Source: Impatiens glandulifera | Lineage: Eukaryota; Streptophyta; Magnoliopsida; Ericales; Balsaminaceae | DNA: 64,000 nucleotides | Direction: 5' to 3' | NCBI RefSeq assembly: GCF_907164915.1 | Contig: NC_061863.1 | Coordinates: 38,289,382-38,353,381, forward strand | Shown here: one piece after another, positions 31,241-45,104 of the stretch | Numbering within the stretch: the stretch's first letter is position 1 | How the letters are laid out: each line of letters begins with the position of its first letter | The notes under the pieces: generated by a model | Told to the model about the DNA's origin: nothing | The model's database searches: none | What the model saw: only the letters and a program-made list of their open reading frames with translations | Position numbers and translations under genes: made by a program

Positions 31241-32540
31241 TGTTAGGATCTAGGTCGCCGCTGGTGGACCGGGGGTTGGACCGGTTAGCGGTTCTCACTC
31301 GTAGGGTGGTGGTTAATCCGGTTAGAGATTAACACCGGGGTTTCAATACTACACAACCTGTCACAAACCCTTGAACTAGGTTCAAGCGCGGAAGAGGTTT
31401 GCTTTCAGGTTGAAGCGGTACGCTTGTATGATAGGCGCTGTCGGTTTCGGATGATGAAGATTTGGAGATGGTGGGTCGGTTTCGGTAATCTGGATATTCG
31501 GTATGGTTAGTATAGAGTCGGTTTGGAGCGGTATGGTTAAGTTAGTCGGTTATGTAATGAAGCCTGCAGAAAGTAAATAACACAACAGATTTTATGGATG
31601 TTCGGAGATAAAACTCCTACGTCACCCCTTCCTCTCGAAACCGCGAGAAGGATATTCACTAAGGAATACAAGTACAATCCGATCGAGACTTATTTCCTGC
31701 TCGATAATACTCTTACAATTCACACCGAAATTGTAGAACACACTTTAGCTTTCAACACTTAGGCTTTCTAGAATAGCACACTGTTATCACTTGTAGTAAA
31801 TGCTCTTAGCTTTCGTTATCCCAATGTATGTCCCTTGAATGTCCCGCATTTACTCTTCTGCAACTGCCTTCTTTTATAGGTGAAATATGCCAACGGTCAT
31901 ATTTCACTGCCTTGAATCTGATTGGCTGATCAGAGATGCAGTGATTCAGTGTCTCAGACCTGCGGTCGTCTCCTCAGACCTGATGGTCAATCTCAGACCT
32001 GGTATCCTGTCTCAGACCTGCCGGTCTGTAAGGCAAACCTGCCGGGTTTGTCTTTTACTTGATGTAGACACTGTCTGTTTGGACAGTTGTCTGTACTTTG
32101 AAGATTTCCTTTCTGGCTTATCCCGAAGTAGAAGGATTCGGTAGTACTGTTTTCTGCAGCCTACAGTCTTTTCTCAGACTTGCATGGATATGGAAGTATT
32201 CAGTCAGTTCCTTTGGTATCATTCTCAACAGATACCCAAATTGTCTTCTTGTACTGGTCGGCCGCTTGACTTGGCCGAATGTCTTTTGGTAGTGAAGTAA
32301 CCGGACTTCTTCCGGTTATTCTTGTCTTGTGTATAATCGGCTGTTTGATGGTTCCGGTTTTGAGCTTTGGCCGAACCTTCCTTTGTGCGGTCATGTTCCG
32401 AATACTCTTGATCGGTTTGGTAACTTGACCGGTTCGGTTTCTTCAGTTGATTCTCTTGTTCATCCGGTCCGGTTCCTTGTTCCTGCATGGAAGGTTTGTT
32501 TAAGTTAGGTTTATTTGAACCGGTCTGAATTTATCTAACA
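31241..32540 (-). repeat. 5' LTR of element 2
   Basis: TGTTAG...CTAACA, 1300 bp, about 11 mismatches to 18815-20114. It drives transcription of gag-pol. The TATA-like box is at 31867-31880. Target duplication AAAAT follows at 32541-32545. Confidence 0.96.
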
Positions 32541-32545
32541 AAAAT

Positions 32546-33902
32546 ATTATTAAAATAATGTTTCTTTAAAATAAATTAATGACACACAAACCGATGTTAA
32601 AATCTCGAGTCTTTAACTTTCAAGGTACTAGTACCGGGTTTTTTCTAGGTGTTAAAGTAATGTTTGTAAGGTGTTATGTGTTTGTACTTGAAATAATAAT
32701 TATTTTGCTCTATTATTTTGAAGCCTAAAATAGATCTTGACAAAGGAGGATAGTAGAACTTAATCTAACATAAATTATCCAAGAGTTTATAGTAGACACC
32801 ATCATTTGATGGACACATGATGCACATCGATGGTGTTCTTTCTCACGTTTGACCAAGTACCGAACCTTGATCATAATCTTTTTTATTCGCTTTTGAGAAC
32901 GCAAAATATTTTCTTCTCGCAATTTTTAAAGAAACAATTGTGTGGCAACTCTAAGAAGTTAATGTTGGTCTATTAAACACATTTAAATCATATTTTTGGT
33001 TCTTCACCTCACTTTAAATGAGACGACTTCTAAAAAAGTTGTTATCTCGTTTTATTTTACAATATTTGAGAGGAAGTTAAGTCACGAGATTTAATAAAAT
33101 AAATCTTAAGTCAAAATTTAGTTTAGCCTAGCATTTTGATTCCTTATCCACTCAGGATTCAAGAGAAAGATAAGTTATGGGGAGAAAACTATTAGAGTAA
33201 AAAATATGTTTTAAGATGTCGTCCATTTTTTTGACGTTACATTTACCCTCAGTCAAAGACAATTTTTACTACCTATCAAAATATCATTGAGATATCATGA
33301 TGACACCATTAGATTAGTTTATTCGATTTACTCTACTTAACCACTCATTTATATGAATCTTTTGAGTCATCTTGAAAAAAGTACAAGATTGTTTAATCTT
33401 TCTTTATTAGAATTTTAAGTTTTGCAAACATTTATATTATTTAATATCCAAATTCTCATTTAGTGGTTTTGATTTAGTTAATGTTATTTTGCAAATTAAT
33501 ATTTTATATGTAACTATTCATTTAAATTAATGACAATTAATTTATTTTAAAAAATAAATAAATACATTATGTCTCTGATTTACCACTAAGCTAAAGATAA
33601 TAATTAGAAAAATTATCAAAATACATATATGAATATATATGATGATGTAAATTGTCATTTTTTATTATCTAAATCACCAATAAAACCATATAGACTTGAT
33701 ATAGAAAATTATGAACCGTCCGAACAAAACTCGGTTTGGTCGGTTAATAATTGTTCTAATTGATTTTTTAGCTCTCTTAAAATCATAAGTTCATAATAAG
33801 TCTTAGTTAAATTTTTAAAAACATTACTATTTCACAATATTTTCAAATTTGGAAAAAATTAAAATTAAAAAAATATCCAAATGATTGGTCTCGAGTTGAT
33901 AA
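32546..33902. other. spacer right of element 2
   Basis: AT-rich, no gene supported. It matches 50636-51989 in unit 2. It ends at GTTGATAA, after which unit 2 contains the F-box block and this unit does not. The frame at 32725-32922 has a relative at 50813-51010 but no domain. Confidence 0.75.
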
Positions 33903-36900
33903 GCTTGGCCAGTGATATAATATAGGTCATTTGTCTCTTCTCCCTCCGGATCAGTCCGCTCTCTACAAGTGTTTTTTCTACATTATTAATTTTGTTTTTC
34001 TCATACATTACTAATAAATAAACACACACAAAGATTGCACCTTCAATTCCTTTTAACTAACATTTTTTTATTAGATTTGTTTCATAAATTCGTAATTTTT
34101 TTTAATATTTTCAATTTCACAAATATTAAAAAATAAAAGTTAAAAATTAATATGATTAAAATTATGATAATAATTATATTATATAATAATAATTTATATG
34201 TATTAATATGATAATTAATTTTAAAATGTATTTAATAATAAATGATAATAATTAAAAAAAGTATAACAAAAAATTGAATTAGAAAAGTAAACTAATTTGT
34301 GAAAGAATAAATAAAAAAATTTATTTTAAAAGTTAAATAAAACTTACCAAATATATAATGAACAAAAAATATTTGATTAATTTTTTTTTCTAAAATATTA
34401 TTGACTTTTTTAAGAAATTTGACAAAAATAGATTGATAAAAATTAATTTCCATAAATCTATCACCTTTTTAAATATATCTCCAATCAAATATTTTTTAAG
34501 AAATAAAATATGTTTAATGTGTAAAATACTTCTCTCTATATGTAAATCATAACTCTCAATCCCTACTAATTTATTAGTTTAACTCTCTAAATCAATTTTA
34601 TTTTAAATGTTAATGAATAAATATCATTTTATTCTTAAATGTAAATGAAAGATTGATTCTAGAACATACTTTTATATGTGGTTATTTATTGTATAAATAC
34701 AATTATAATCATGAAATAAAATATGAAAAAATTATAAGGATTTTTTAACAAATAAAATATTATAATTAATAAATAAATTCTTCCAAATTAGGATAAAGAA
34801 AAATATTATTTTAATTCAAACTCATAAAAAGGTAGTCATTTTTTTCAAACACAATAGTTAGCCCAAATGTATATAGATGTAGAAATTTGAAAATGTATTG
34901 ATATAAATAAATAAGCATACATTTGATGTACCCAATTATTTATGAGGATGGCTAAGAACTAAAAAATAGATATAAATTTAATCTTTACTATTCAACACAT
35001 TAATTTAAAATTATTGATCCATTTAAAATGTTAATAAGTGAGAAAATCAGACACATAATAAATAGAATTTCACATTATTGATCAGTTCAATTTTGAAAAA
35101 CTTGTACAAGGTTAATTCTAAAATAAATTCAAACATAAAGCTTTTTATACTTATGTTTGGTAATTGAACTTCAATTTATCATCTTTTACTACATTACTTT
35201 TTTATTTCTTAACAATATTTTTGTGTTAACTTGTTATTTCTTAACAATAATTTTGTGTTATTAAAAACACGTAAGATTGATTATATTAATTTATTTATAT
35301 ATCAAAAGAATACAATCACAAAACATGATCAATTTATCTTATGAAATATGAAAAATAAAAACTATAAAAACAAAAATTATAAAACACTAATAAACACTTT
35401 CAATAATTCAAATAGTTATGTTCAAGAACGATAAATGTTTATTACAATTTATCACTTACAAATTTATTCAAAAGAAAAAACATATATCTCAAAAAAAATA
35501 CATCAAACTAAAGACACAATTTTATAATTATTAAATTTAAGAACGTATACCCAACACACAATACCAATTAAGATTTTGACTTCTTGAATAATAGAGAAAA
35601 ACTATTGAAATATAATAAAAATTGAATTTTTAATGTAGCTCATAACTTATCAAATAAAATAAGTTAGATATTCAAATGAACAAATATCATTTGTTTCCAC
35701 TATTACATCAAAATAAGTGAACATGCATAAAATTAAAATTAAGATTCAAATACTATTAATTTTCTTAATGTATAAAAAATAGAATAGATTTAAAACAACT
35801 GAGAGAATGGATTATTTTTCTATACAAAAAGAAATATCACTTTCAATACATTTACATTACTAAAAATCAAAACATATTACAAAATATATATATATATATA
35901 TATTGTTTAACTTATTATTTCATTATCTATTATTACCAACATATTTTAACCCACATTTAAAACTATTAATTTTCCTTTTGAATCCAAACTCTAATAAATT
36001 TAAATTTTAACTCCCATGAGCCTAATATACATCATAATCCTAGTTAACATTTCCTTATTATAAATTTAACCTTGGACTATTTTCAAATTTACAATCCAAA
36101 ATATTATTCACTCAAAATGTTATTACCCCTACGTTTTATGTTTAACATCTAATTGAGATGCCAATCGTATCCTATACATCATATATATAATTCTCCCTAT
36201 TCATATTTATTAATGTTAACAAAAACATAAAAAAGTCATTGTGTTCTCCAATAAAAATTATTAAGTGATAAAATAATTAAGGATTTGTGATGAAGTACAC
36301 TTCAATAACAAGAATAATCAAAACATAAATACAAAAATTATAGGCCATACCAACATGAACGATGACCTTCATGTTAGCTTTGTCATGGTCATGAAAAAAG
36401 CCCCCAACACAATTCTACATTCTACATGTTGCCTCGTACCTAAAATATACAAAAACATTTAATGTTAATCAATACCAAGTACATCTTACATAATGAAAAA
36501 ATAGTACATAAATTATTTTAAATAAAACAAACATTTAGCAAAAAATATTTATAACACTAAAAATTATCATATTTTGTTGTACTATATTATATGAGTTCAT
36601 CATTTTACATGAGACAATAAAACATTATAATTAATTTTAAGTATTTTTACCAAACACGAGATAAATAAGCTAAACATCTTACAGACCAAATCATTCTAGT
36701 ATGAGAAAACATAATTTTCTGTAATAATCAATATCAACATCCAGGATTAGTTTTTCCAAACCAATAAAACTCAACTTAGAATAATTGAAAAATCATAACT
36801 AAATCATATTGAAACTCCGTCACCCCATCCCAAAATCAACTAGTTGCAAAGAGAAAATAATTTAAACTAAGATTAATAGTTAAATCATAAAGAATAAATA

Positions 36901-38339
36901 ATTGAACAATATTACAAAATTGCATCCACGTCAAAAAAGTCTAAGACCTACTTATAAGAGGAAGAAGTAATGTATTATGATACCAAAACTAAACAAAAAA
37001 CAACTTAGACCATTTATTTAGGGGGAAATAGTATAATATCCATCCAATGACAAAAAAGATAAAGGTCATCAAATTACTCAAATTAAAAATAGAAAACCAA
37101 AAGGATTAGATATGGACAATAAAACTAACTGAATATCAAGTCTTCTCTGTATCACCCATAATATCATTTTATTAGAATAATATATATATAATCAGTGTGA
37201 GACTCTATGTAAACATCAACTAGATAATATCGTTAACAAGAAAAAATATATCTTTTTATCATTAACAACGTGTGTGCTATTACTTATATTAATGTAGAAT
37301 ATAATAGTAGAAACAAATAACCTAGTGGAAGAAAGATGGTAAGCAGAAACAGTAATAAATGTTAGAGGTATACTATAATAAATGTCTTCCAAAAAACTAC
37401 ACGAGATTGACATTTCTCATCATTCATCAAGAATTATAGAAGACAAAACAATTATATGTTCAATGATCCAAACAAAATAAACTATTTCAAAAATAAAGGT
37501 GAGCATAAAATTTTGACAAACTCAAATTTGTGTAGAAACATTAATCTATTCTTACAACATTAAGTTGGTATTCTAGGATTAAATGAGTCGAGGACAAACG
37601 GAACATGGTTGCAAGTTAGAAAAATAAATGACTAATTAACTTAATAAAGAGTCACCATTTTCTCTTTAAATTTTAGACATAAAAACACTATAAAATATCA
37701 AACACGAGAACCTATAATAAAACGTCTTCTGGGTTTATACAGATATCAAATAAATGAAAGAAAATAAAATAGACAATGTTGTTATTTGAATATAGGATAA
37801 AATAATATGACTTTGGAGAAATAATCAATTTGAGATAAAATAAATAAGTGGAGTAGAATAAGTTTCATAGTAAATTAACTCAAATCTTGCACCCTAGCCA
37901 ACCATATGTATACACCTAATAATGATAATGAAATGTTCGAATTCAAATCTTCTTTCTAAAACTACAATCATTATTTTAACTAACATAATTTTACTTTCCT
38001 TTCTACTTAAGTAGATAGATGTTAGATTTTAGGAATGTTAGTAGTGTTGTAATTAATCTCATTCCTTATTTAGGTGAAGATGATAAAGGAAATTAATCAA
38101 CTTATTTTTGTAGAAAAATTCTTAAGGTTAGAATAATTATAAAAGAAACATACTAGGTTTAGAACCATGTAGTGAATAATCTTTTAGGGTACTTTTTTCC
38201 CTATTCTCTAAAATATATATATATATATATATTTCATTTAATTGGAATGCAGAAGAGGTTAATACTGAAATCTAAATACTCGTCAAGCTGCTCGAAAAAA
38301 TGCTAATTAATGTTCTTTCTATAAATAACGAATATCTTT

Positions 38340-38540
38340 AGCGATTGGTTATGATACCAATCAGTGTAAAGATAATAATACCGATTGATTATAATATCAA
38401 TCGGTATAGCCGAGTCAATACCGATTAGTTATAATATCAATTGGTATAACCTAGAAAATCCGATGGAAACTACGCGGCAACTTTCCACGCCCTTTTGTAG
38501 ATGACTTATACCGATTGGTATTACAACCATTGGTATAAAG
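38340..38540. repeat. ACCGATTGGTAT hairpin cluster (copy B)
   Basis: Same palindromic cluster as at 3747-3949, with minor substitutions in the flanking CACGCCC segment. Confidence 0.6.
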
Positions 38541-39565
38541 CCTAACATTAATACTAATATCATGTATGTCCAATTTATCTCCAATGTCAATTTCAATCTA
38601 AATCCGTTGATTCACAATTCAATCCTTATATCCAATGGTGCCAAGTATTTCCCATTAAGTTCACACATAAGTTGACACAGATTAAAGAATACGACTCGAA
38701 TTGAATCCAAATCATATGTTTTTTCCAGATACATATCTCTTATCTATTATCTATGTATCTATCTTCACTTATCCATTTTCTAATATTTTTCTGAGTCTTC
38801 ACTTCCTTTGTATCTCTCTTCCTACCTAAGAATCCCAAACTACTTTTGCAAGGCATCAACATCTTATTGAATAAATATTCAGCCGCATTTAATCAATGAT
38901 AAAATGTACTTGGAACAAACCGTAAAGTATGTGATCAACTGTGGTATTATCTATCATTGGTCCATCACCGAGAATAAATATTTCTTAATGTCCATCTATT
39001 CGTTTGTTCTAAAAAATATCAAACATTGATTCAATTTCTCCTTATGTCCATCACCAAGAATGAATACGGCTTAAAATTATTAGACTACCAATAGATTCAC
39101 AAGAAAAGGATGAAGTTTCCATTATTGAGGAAATTGAAAGCCATCGAATTTTGATGCAGCCGACTGATTAAAAAACCAAACAATGACTAGGGTTATAGAA
39201 TCACAAAAAATTAGGTATCCAACTATAATTGTAAATTGAACCTTGTTGGGTGCGATTCTATCTCAGTCATTCGATCAATCTTGGGATTGTAGCATTATCC
39301 CCCTTCATTTCTCTATCGTCCTCGACGAAGTGATATTGGTCAGGTTTGACTTCATGTTAGCGACATCTATAGGCATTGAATGTTTATTTTTTTAGCTTCT
39401 TTCCAAGTCTAGTCTTCTCTTTCTATCCATTCTTAGCTGATTAACAGTTTCTTTTGGTCTTCCCTACATTACCTCGTTCACCCATAATTTTTTTTTCCTG
39501 ATAGTTTATGCATCAATTTAGGGAATTTATACAATGAAAGAAGAGATCCCTTAGACATTCTTCAA

Positions 39566-39623
39566 TTGTGATATATGGAAGACATTATGTATAATTGTGA
39601 TATATGGAAGACATTATGTATAA
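39566..39623 (+). repeat. 29-bp tandem duplication private to copy B
   Basis: The unit TTGTGATATATGGAAGACAT plus nine more bases occurs at 39566-39594 and again at 39595-39623. Copies A and C have it once. Confidence 0.9.
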
Positions 39624-39779
39624 TGGCATTATTTGAGAGAGAGTTTATAGAATAGTTTATGGATCGAGAGCTGCATATATGGCAATAGTATCACTAATGC
39701 ACAATATTCGATTTCTAAAGTGAACTCGTTTATCTTTCTATCATTCAACTGTTTCATGCAATTATATATATTCTTTTTA

Positions 39780-40180
39780 GTAGGGAAGAAAGGAGTCGAG
39801 CTATAGAACCGTAGTCCTTCATAAACTTTCGATGTTATTTAGTCAATCCCAAAATTCCTTTCAATTATTTTACTAATTATGGAGTCGACCATTTACTCAT
39901 GATCTCTAGATTCTCTAAGTTAGTAGTCATTCCAAATTCATCCAATATAATATCGTACTGTATCATGATAATCACTTTCATATATGTTTGTTAATCCTTA
40001 GCATCCATTGACCATTTCATTGACAACACCTGAGTGGGCAATGTATCATGACTTATATATTTCATAATCTTGTTGTTTATAAAGTTGAAGATTCTACATC
40101 TATTGACCATGATCACCATTGGTAAGTTTCTAATCTTGCTGAGAATCTGAAGTGTTTGAAAATTTTTAGAACCGGTCAAT
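39780..40180 (-). pseudogene. decayed Ty3/gypsy pol fragment on the minus strand (copy B)
   Basis: Minus-strand translation near 39900-39790 reads WSTP, stop, LVK, stop, LKGILGLTK, stop, HRKFMKDYGSIARLLSSL. This is the conserved RT/RNase H linker of Ty3/gypsy (usual form WPTP..ALRGFLGLTGYYRKF). Three stops in one frame show it is dead. Upstream in its sense, the frame at 40179-39991 (MTGSKNFQTLQILSKIRN) is open for 62 codons and kept in copy C, but I do not recognise it. It is absent from copy A because of the deletion there. Confidence 0.6.
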
Positions 40181-41454
40181 TCATGTAAAGAAAATGTGGG
40201 ATCTTCCTCTGCAATGGGTTGCCATGAAGGAGAATTGTCAAGAAGTGGTATTAGGGTGACTTCTTAGAAACTTGGTCATTAACTGAGACCATGAATAACT
40301 TTGATTTACATATGTGGTTAGGTTCCCACCTCTCATCACAAGTGTAGTAGAGGTCTTTAATCCTTTTTTTATCCATTATAGTTGGGTTTAATTGCTTTAT
40401 GTGGACCTAGTTCACGTTAGAAGAAGACGCATAAGAGGGGTTTGGTCAGGTCGGTTTAACGCAGTAGTGGTGGTTCTGAAATATACATGTGGCCGCTGCT
40501 TAAGGACTCGAGAAACCGCAATATGACTACATTTACAATTTCTTCCCTCAATCTGAACAGGTAGTAGTCTATAATATATTCTCTACACATACTATACAAT
40601 TTTTAGGAAATTATATGTATTGGAGATTTTTTCTTTGAATGAACTAACATGTTTTAAGTGCATTAATTTTCTTATGGGAGTTTCATGTGTAGAAGGACCG
40701 AACTATATTAAGAGGTCCCTCTTGAACACGTTCCACATCATTACTTTCATGTAGTTGCTTTGATGAATTTATGATTGAGATTTCCTAATTCAACGGACTA
40801 TGAAATATTGAAGGGTTTCGAGGATAAGAAAAAACAGTGATAAGAAAAGAACACTGTTAGCGCATAATAGTTCAAGAGTTTTAAGATGAAGAATGAAGAT
40901 TCATAAATTTAATTGAGAGAAGCCAAATTTTCACAAAAAATTATTTATGCTCTTAATTGGGTGAGTTCGTTTTATATACAAGTTTTATATACAGACAAAA
41001 CCCAGTAGAGAAATCAGTTACAATAGCTCAAGTTTGAGCATGAGGATAAGTTCAATAATCTAGGGTTAGAGTTTCACAAAACTAGGTTTGAAAAAAACAG
41101 AAATTCAAACATTCAAATATATAGGCCTAACTTGTGAATTGAACATTGTTGGGAACGATTTAATCCCAGCCGCTCGATAAATCCTGGGATAGTAGCACAT
41201 AACTATAAGGATTGAGCTATTTTGTTGGGTGTTTTTTCAAATGAAAGCGAAATCCAACACGAAATCTACCGTAGAAAACAACAACAGTGAGGGTTTTCTT
41301 GAGCCAACGTCATCTTTTCTATCTAGGCCATAAATTTAAAACTTGGGTCACAACCACCTAATTAGAGGCAGTCTGGTTAATAAAAAATTGCAAATACTAA
41401 TTTTTAACTCATTTAGGAGAGATTGAAAATCTAGTTACAGAAATAAAAAACTCC

Positions 41455-42328
41455 GGATTTTTCCGAGAGAGTTCTAGCTCATTCGCATAACCGGTTATAC
41501 TAGTGAAGAAGAAAGATGGAACTTGACGTTTCTGTATTGATTATAGACGACTGAAAGAGATTTCGATAAAGGATAAGTATCATATACCTTCAATCAACGA
41601 TCTGTTGGACAAACAGCATGGAGCTATTATATTCTCAAGACTAGATCTTCGGCGAGCTATCATAATATACAAGTAGAAGAGGAAGACATTCACAAAACGA
41701 CCTTTGTGACACACTCAGAATTATATGATTTTCGAGTTATGTCATTTGTTTTATTTGATGCACCAGTCATATTTCAGTCCCTAATGAAAAAAATGTTTCT
41801 AACATGGTTACACAATGGACAAAGGAGTACACATTTTCTTACAAATTTCTTTACTACAGTACCAATTTAAACAAAAATAAGGAGCAGCTGGAATCAATTT
41901 TACATATTCTAGGAAGTAACCAGTTATTGGAAAAGTTATCTATATGCTCTTTCGAATTATTGAAACTACTTGAGCCACTTCGTTAGTAGTAATTGTGTGG
42001 TAGTTGATCCAAGTAAAATCATATGTATTCTAGTATGGCCAACTCCAAAATAAGTGAAAGCATTAAAAGGATTCCTAGGATTTACAAGGCATAACAGAAA
42101 ATTCTTATGCAATTTTGTTTCCATTAGTAAGCCATTGACGGATTATTGCATAAGTACGACTATTTTGTCAAATTGAAACATCCGTTCATACCATCCCAAA
42201 TAGCTTCTTCCTTTCTTGAGAATATATATAAATTACATGGATTGTCTCAAATAATCGTCACATTTGGATAACAATTTCCTTTGACAAAATTGAGACCGGG
42301 AATGTTAAGAAGGCTTAAGGACGGAGAA
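41455..42328 (+). pseudogene. decayed Ty3/gypsy pol, copy B
   Basis: Same fossil as 6195-7064 with the same lesions, and near-identical in sequence. One extra A in the run near 41790 differs from copy A. An LTR-like TGTAGTGAACCC follows at 42329. Not functional. Confidence 0.85.
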
Positions 42329-43756
42329 TGTAGTGAACCCACAAAATGATCCGATCACTACTATATAAGAGATTTAATCAGAATGTCAAACCTTACTAGG
42401 CTCTAATTACTTCTTAACTACTGTAATATGTTTAGTATAAATAGTGGCTTCAAACTCAAAGACAATACAATAAATTGATGTATTTCTCAGTTCACCTTTT
42501 CTAATATTTTTCTTCAACCTAGTCTAAATAGTCTATGATTACATTATATCTAGTTGATCGAGGAAGGTATCACACCTTTAAACAAAATAATATCAAATAA
42601 TTATCTTTATATTAGAAAGAAGTAGGATTAATACAAACCATTAATTTTACCTTACCAATTTAATGTTCTTAGAGTTGCATAAGAAAAACAATTATTAACA
42701 ACACTCAAACAATCAAATAAAAATCAAGAGGAGCATCAGAAGAAATTTGAAAAGATATTTCAGAAAGGGAAATACTTACCTCAAGAGTAGAAGAACAAAT
42801 CAAAAGAAAAAGAAGAGAGAGCTTTACAACTATACGAGCTTGTCCATCACATATAATGGAAGAGGAGAAGATACAATAAATGAAAGTTTGTATTTAATTT
42901 ACTTAAACATTCTGTGTGAGACCTTTCATCTTCTATTGTTACTGTTTTATTTTGGTCAATAAACTCATGTGTTAACCCACAAAATAGGTTGATCTGTTTA
43001 TACTAATGCAAATATCTAAATCAACAATAGCGCATAACTTGACAATATAATATTAAACATTATTATATATAAATAACAACCGATAATAATAATAAATTTA
43101 TTTGACAAAATTTTATTACTTACAAATCTTCTATAACATGGTCACTTTTTTTTTTCAAACACATCCTTACTTTTAACCATTTTGTAAATTAATTATAATG
43201 ATAATATCTATATAAAAAACACTTTATATAAAACTAGAGTGGGCCATCGTGCCTAAACAGTATTACTCGACTTTTGCAATTTGTGTCCCAAATATATTTG
43301 TGTTGTGTCGAAACTCATTCTCATCCGTGTCGTATTGTATTTTGACTCGCTCAAAATATCATGAGCCTGGGTCCAATCGTGTTGTGTTAACTCGTGTCAA
43401 TAAGTTTATTTGTTTCGTGGTAACTTGTGTCAATAAATTTATTCGTATCGTACTATCTCGTGTGCTTAAATTCGTGTGTTGTGTAATCTCAACTATAATT
43501 TGTCATCGTGTCGAATAGAAACCTGTTTTCAATTGTGTTTTTATAGTTCAAAAAAGTTTATGTTATTACGATCTGTCAGTAGTAACATATTGGGAGTTGT
43601 AGTTGTTGCCTTGTCTAGTCTTGCCTGTCTACGGACCAGACCAGAGACAGTTGGGATTAATCATATTAATTCGTGTTCAAATTCATTTTTCTTGTTGTGT
43701 TAATTATATATATATATATATACCCTCTTCTAGCCTATAAGTAACAAGATATAGAT

Positions 43757-45104
43757 ATCTCCAACCTTTTTGAGAGGTTCTAGAATCGAACGCGCCATAC
43801 AACAAGTTCCGCGCCTAGTGAAATGTTTAATTTATATTATTATTATTATTATTAAAATAAAATATATAATTTTATTATTTATTTAATTAATTTGTATTCA
43901 ATATTAATTACATAATATATTATATTATTATATATATTTATTAGAGTGATGATAGATAATGTTTTAAACTACCATTATGTATCAACTATCCAAAAACGAA
44001 TGTAACTACTTAAATGTATTGAAAGAAATTTAAAATTATTATTCAATATATATATATATATATATGATTGTTGAGATTAATTATTTTTATATATTTGTAA
44101 ATTATATTGTTAATAAATGTTTAGAAATATGATTATTAATTTATTTATTTTAATTTAAAAACTTAAATTAATTAAATTAACTAATAATATGTAATCAATT
44201 ATTATTAATATTTAGGAAAAATATTAAAATTAATAAATTAGCAATTTAATTGAGCATCTTAAATCATATGTGATCGGAATATGATTGCGATTATAAGCAC
44301 TAAAAATCTACATATAATCCCAAAAAAAACTCTTCATTCAGTTTCTTTAGAAAACTCTATGTTCGAAAATTTAAAACTCGATTTGCTTGTCAAGAATCTC
44401 TTTTTTAATAAAACATTATTTTAAAAGATTTTTTTAATGATCCTTGACAACTTTTGAAATTAATCATAAATAATTAATTTAGGGTTTAATTTTAAATAAT
44501 TCAGATATTTACAGTAATTATAATTTGATTTTTTAGAAATCTGTTGTTTAAATTTAAAATAATTAATTTAAAATATTATTTATTTTGAAACAGAGTCACT
44601 AATTTATTTTTGAAAATCTATAAAAAAAAAGACATATGTATAAAAATGTATTGGTTATAGTTTCTTTTAGTTTGTAGTTTGGTGATACTAAGAAAACGGT
44701 CTTTGCGCTTCATCCTCTGTAACTGTTTTAAAAACAGTCTCTACTTATAAATTTGGGTTTTGAAAAATGGTTTTATAACATTTTATTTTTACAGATTATT
44801 CTTCCAGTCCTAAACATGCATAAGGTTTGTACGTTATTTAAAAATTTGTAAAAACAAATATTTAAATGCTAGTACATGTTGCCGATGATAACTTAGGGAG
44901 GAATGTACTTGAAGATTATTAACGGATCATCGATCTTTATGCTTATTAACAAACATGCTTACAACGGAATCATGTACGAACGATTTCTCATACATATAGA
45001 AATATAGAGTTTTGACGGAATCATATACAAATAATGTTTAATTTGAACTTTCTATATTTTAATATTCACAAGTTTTTATATTGTCTGATTGTTAAATTTT
45101 AGGA
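43757..45104. other. AT-rich DNA private to unit 2
   Basis: No gene. It has ATT and TA microsatellites (43832-43853, 44046-44066). Near 44480-44660 lies an inverted, diverged copy of the spacer phrase found at 18590-18718 (AAATAATTAATTTAAAATATT...CAGAG). The corresponding sequence in unit 1 was deleted. Confidence 0.6.

Larger units (their letters stand above)
18815..32540 (-). mobile_element. complete Ty1/copia (SIRE-like) element with accessory gene module
   Basis: Minus-strand order: 5' LTR (32540-31241), primer site, gag, pol, P1, P2, P3, polypurine tract, 3' LTR (20114-18815). Total length is 13,726 bp. Both LTRs are 1300 bp and I count about 11 mismatches between them, so it is a recent insertion. 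AAAAT flanks both ends (18810-18814, 32541-32545), and the unoccupied site with one AAAAT is at 50631-50635. Pol domain order PR-INT-RT-RH defines Ty1/copia. RT phrases such as [14 protein letters not shown] and [18 protein letters not shown] point to the SIRE/Maximus lineage, which often has an extra gene after pol. The extra genes here are not obviously env-like. Confidence 0.96.
33903..43756. repeat. segmental repeat copy B with left flank
   Basis: It matches 54674-64000 throughout, and its part from 37034 also matches copy A. The first 100 bases (33903-34000) equal the sequence just upstream of the F-box gene in unit 2, so they are probably an orphaned gene upstream region. 34000-37033 is AT-rich with no supported gene; a TA microsatellite lies near 35885-35902. 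Sub-features: hairpin cluster, minus-strand gypsy fragment, plus-strand gypsy fossil. B has a private 29-bp tandem duplication at 39566-39623. Confidence 0.93.

Noticed and set aside
32725..32922. 65-codon minus-strand frame also found at 50813-51010
   Set aside because: Its conservation is explained by the segmental duplication. No domain or start context.
39991..40179. A new 62-residue gene conserved in B and C
   Set aside because: It lies in the same stretch as a stop-ridden Ty3/gypsy fragment and is conserved only by duplication.
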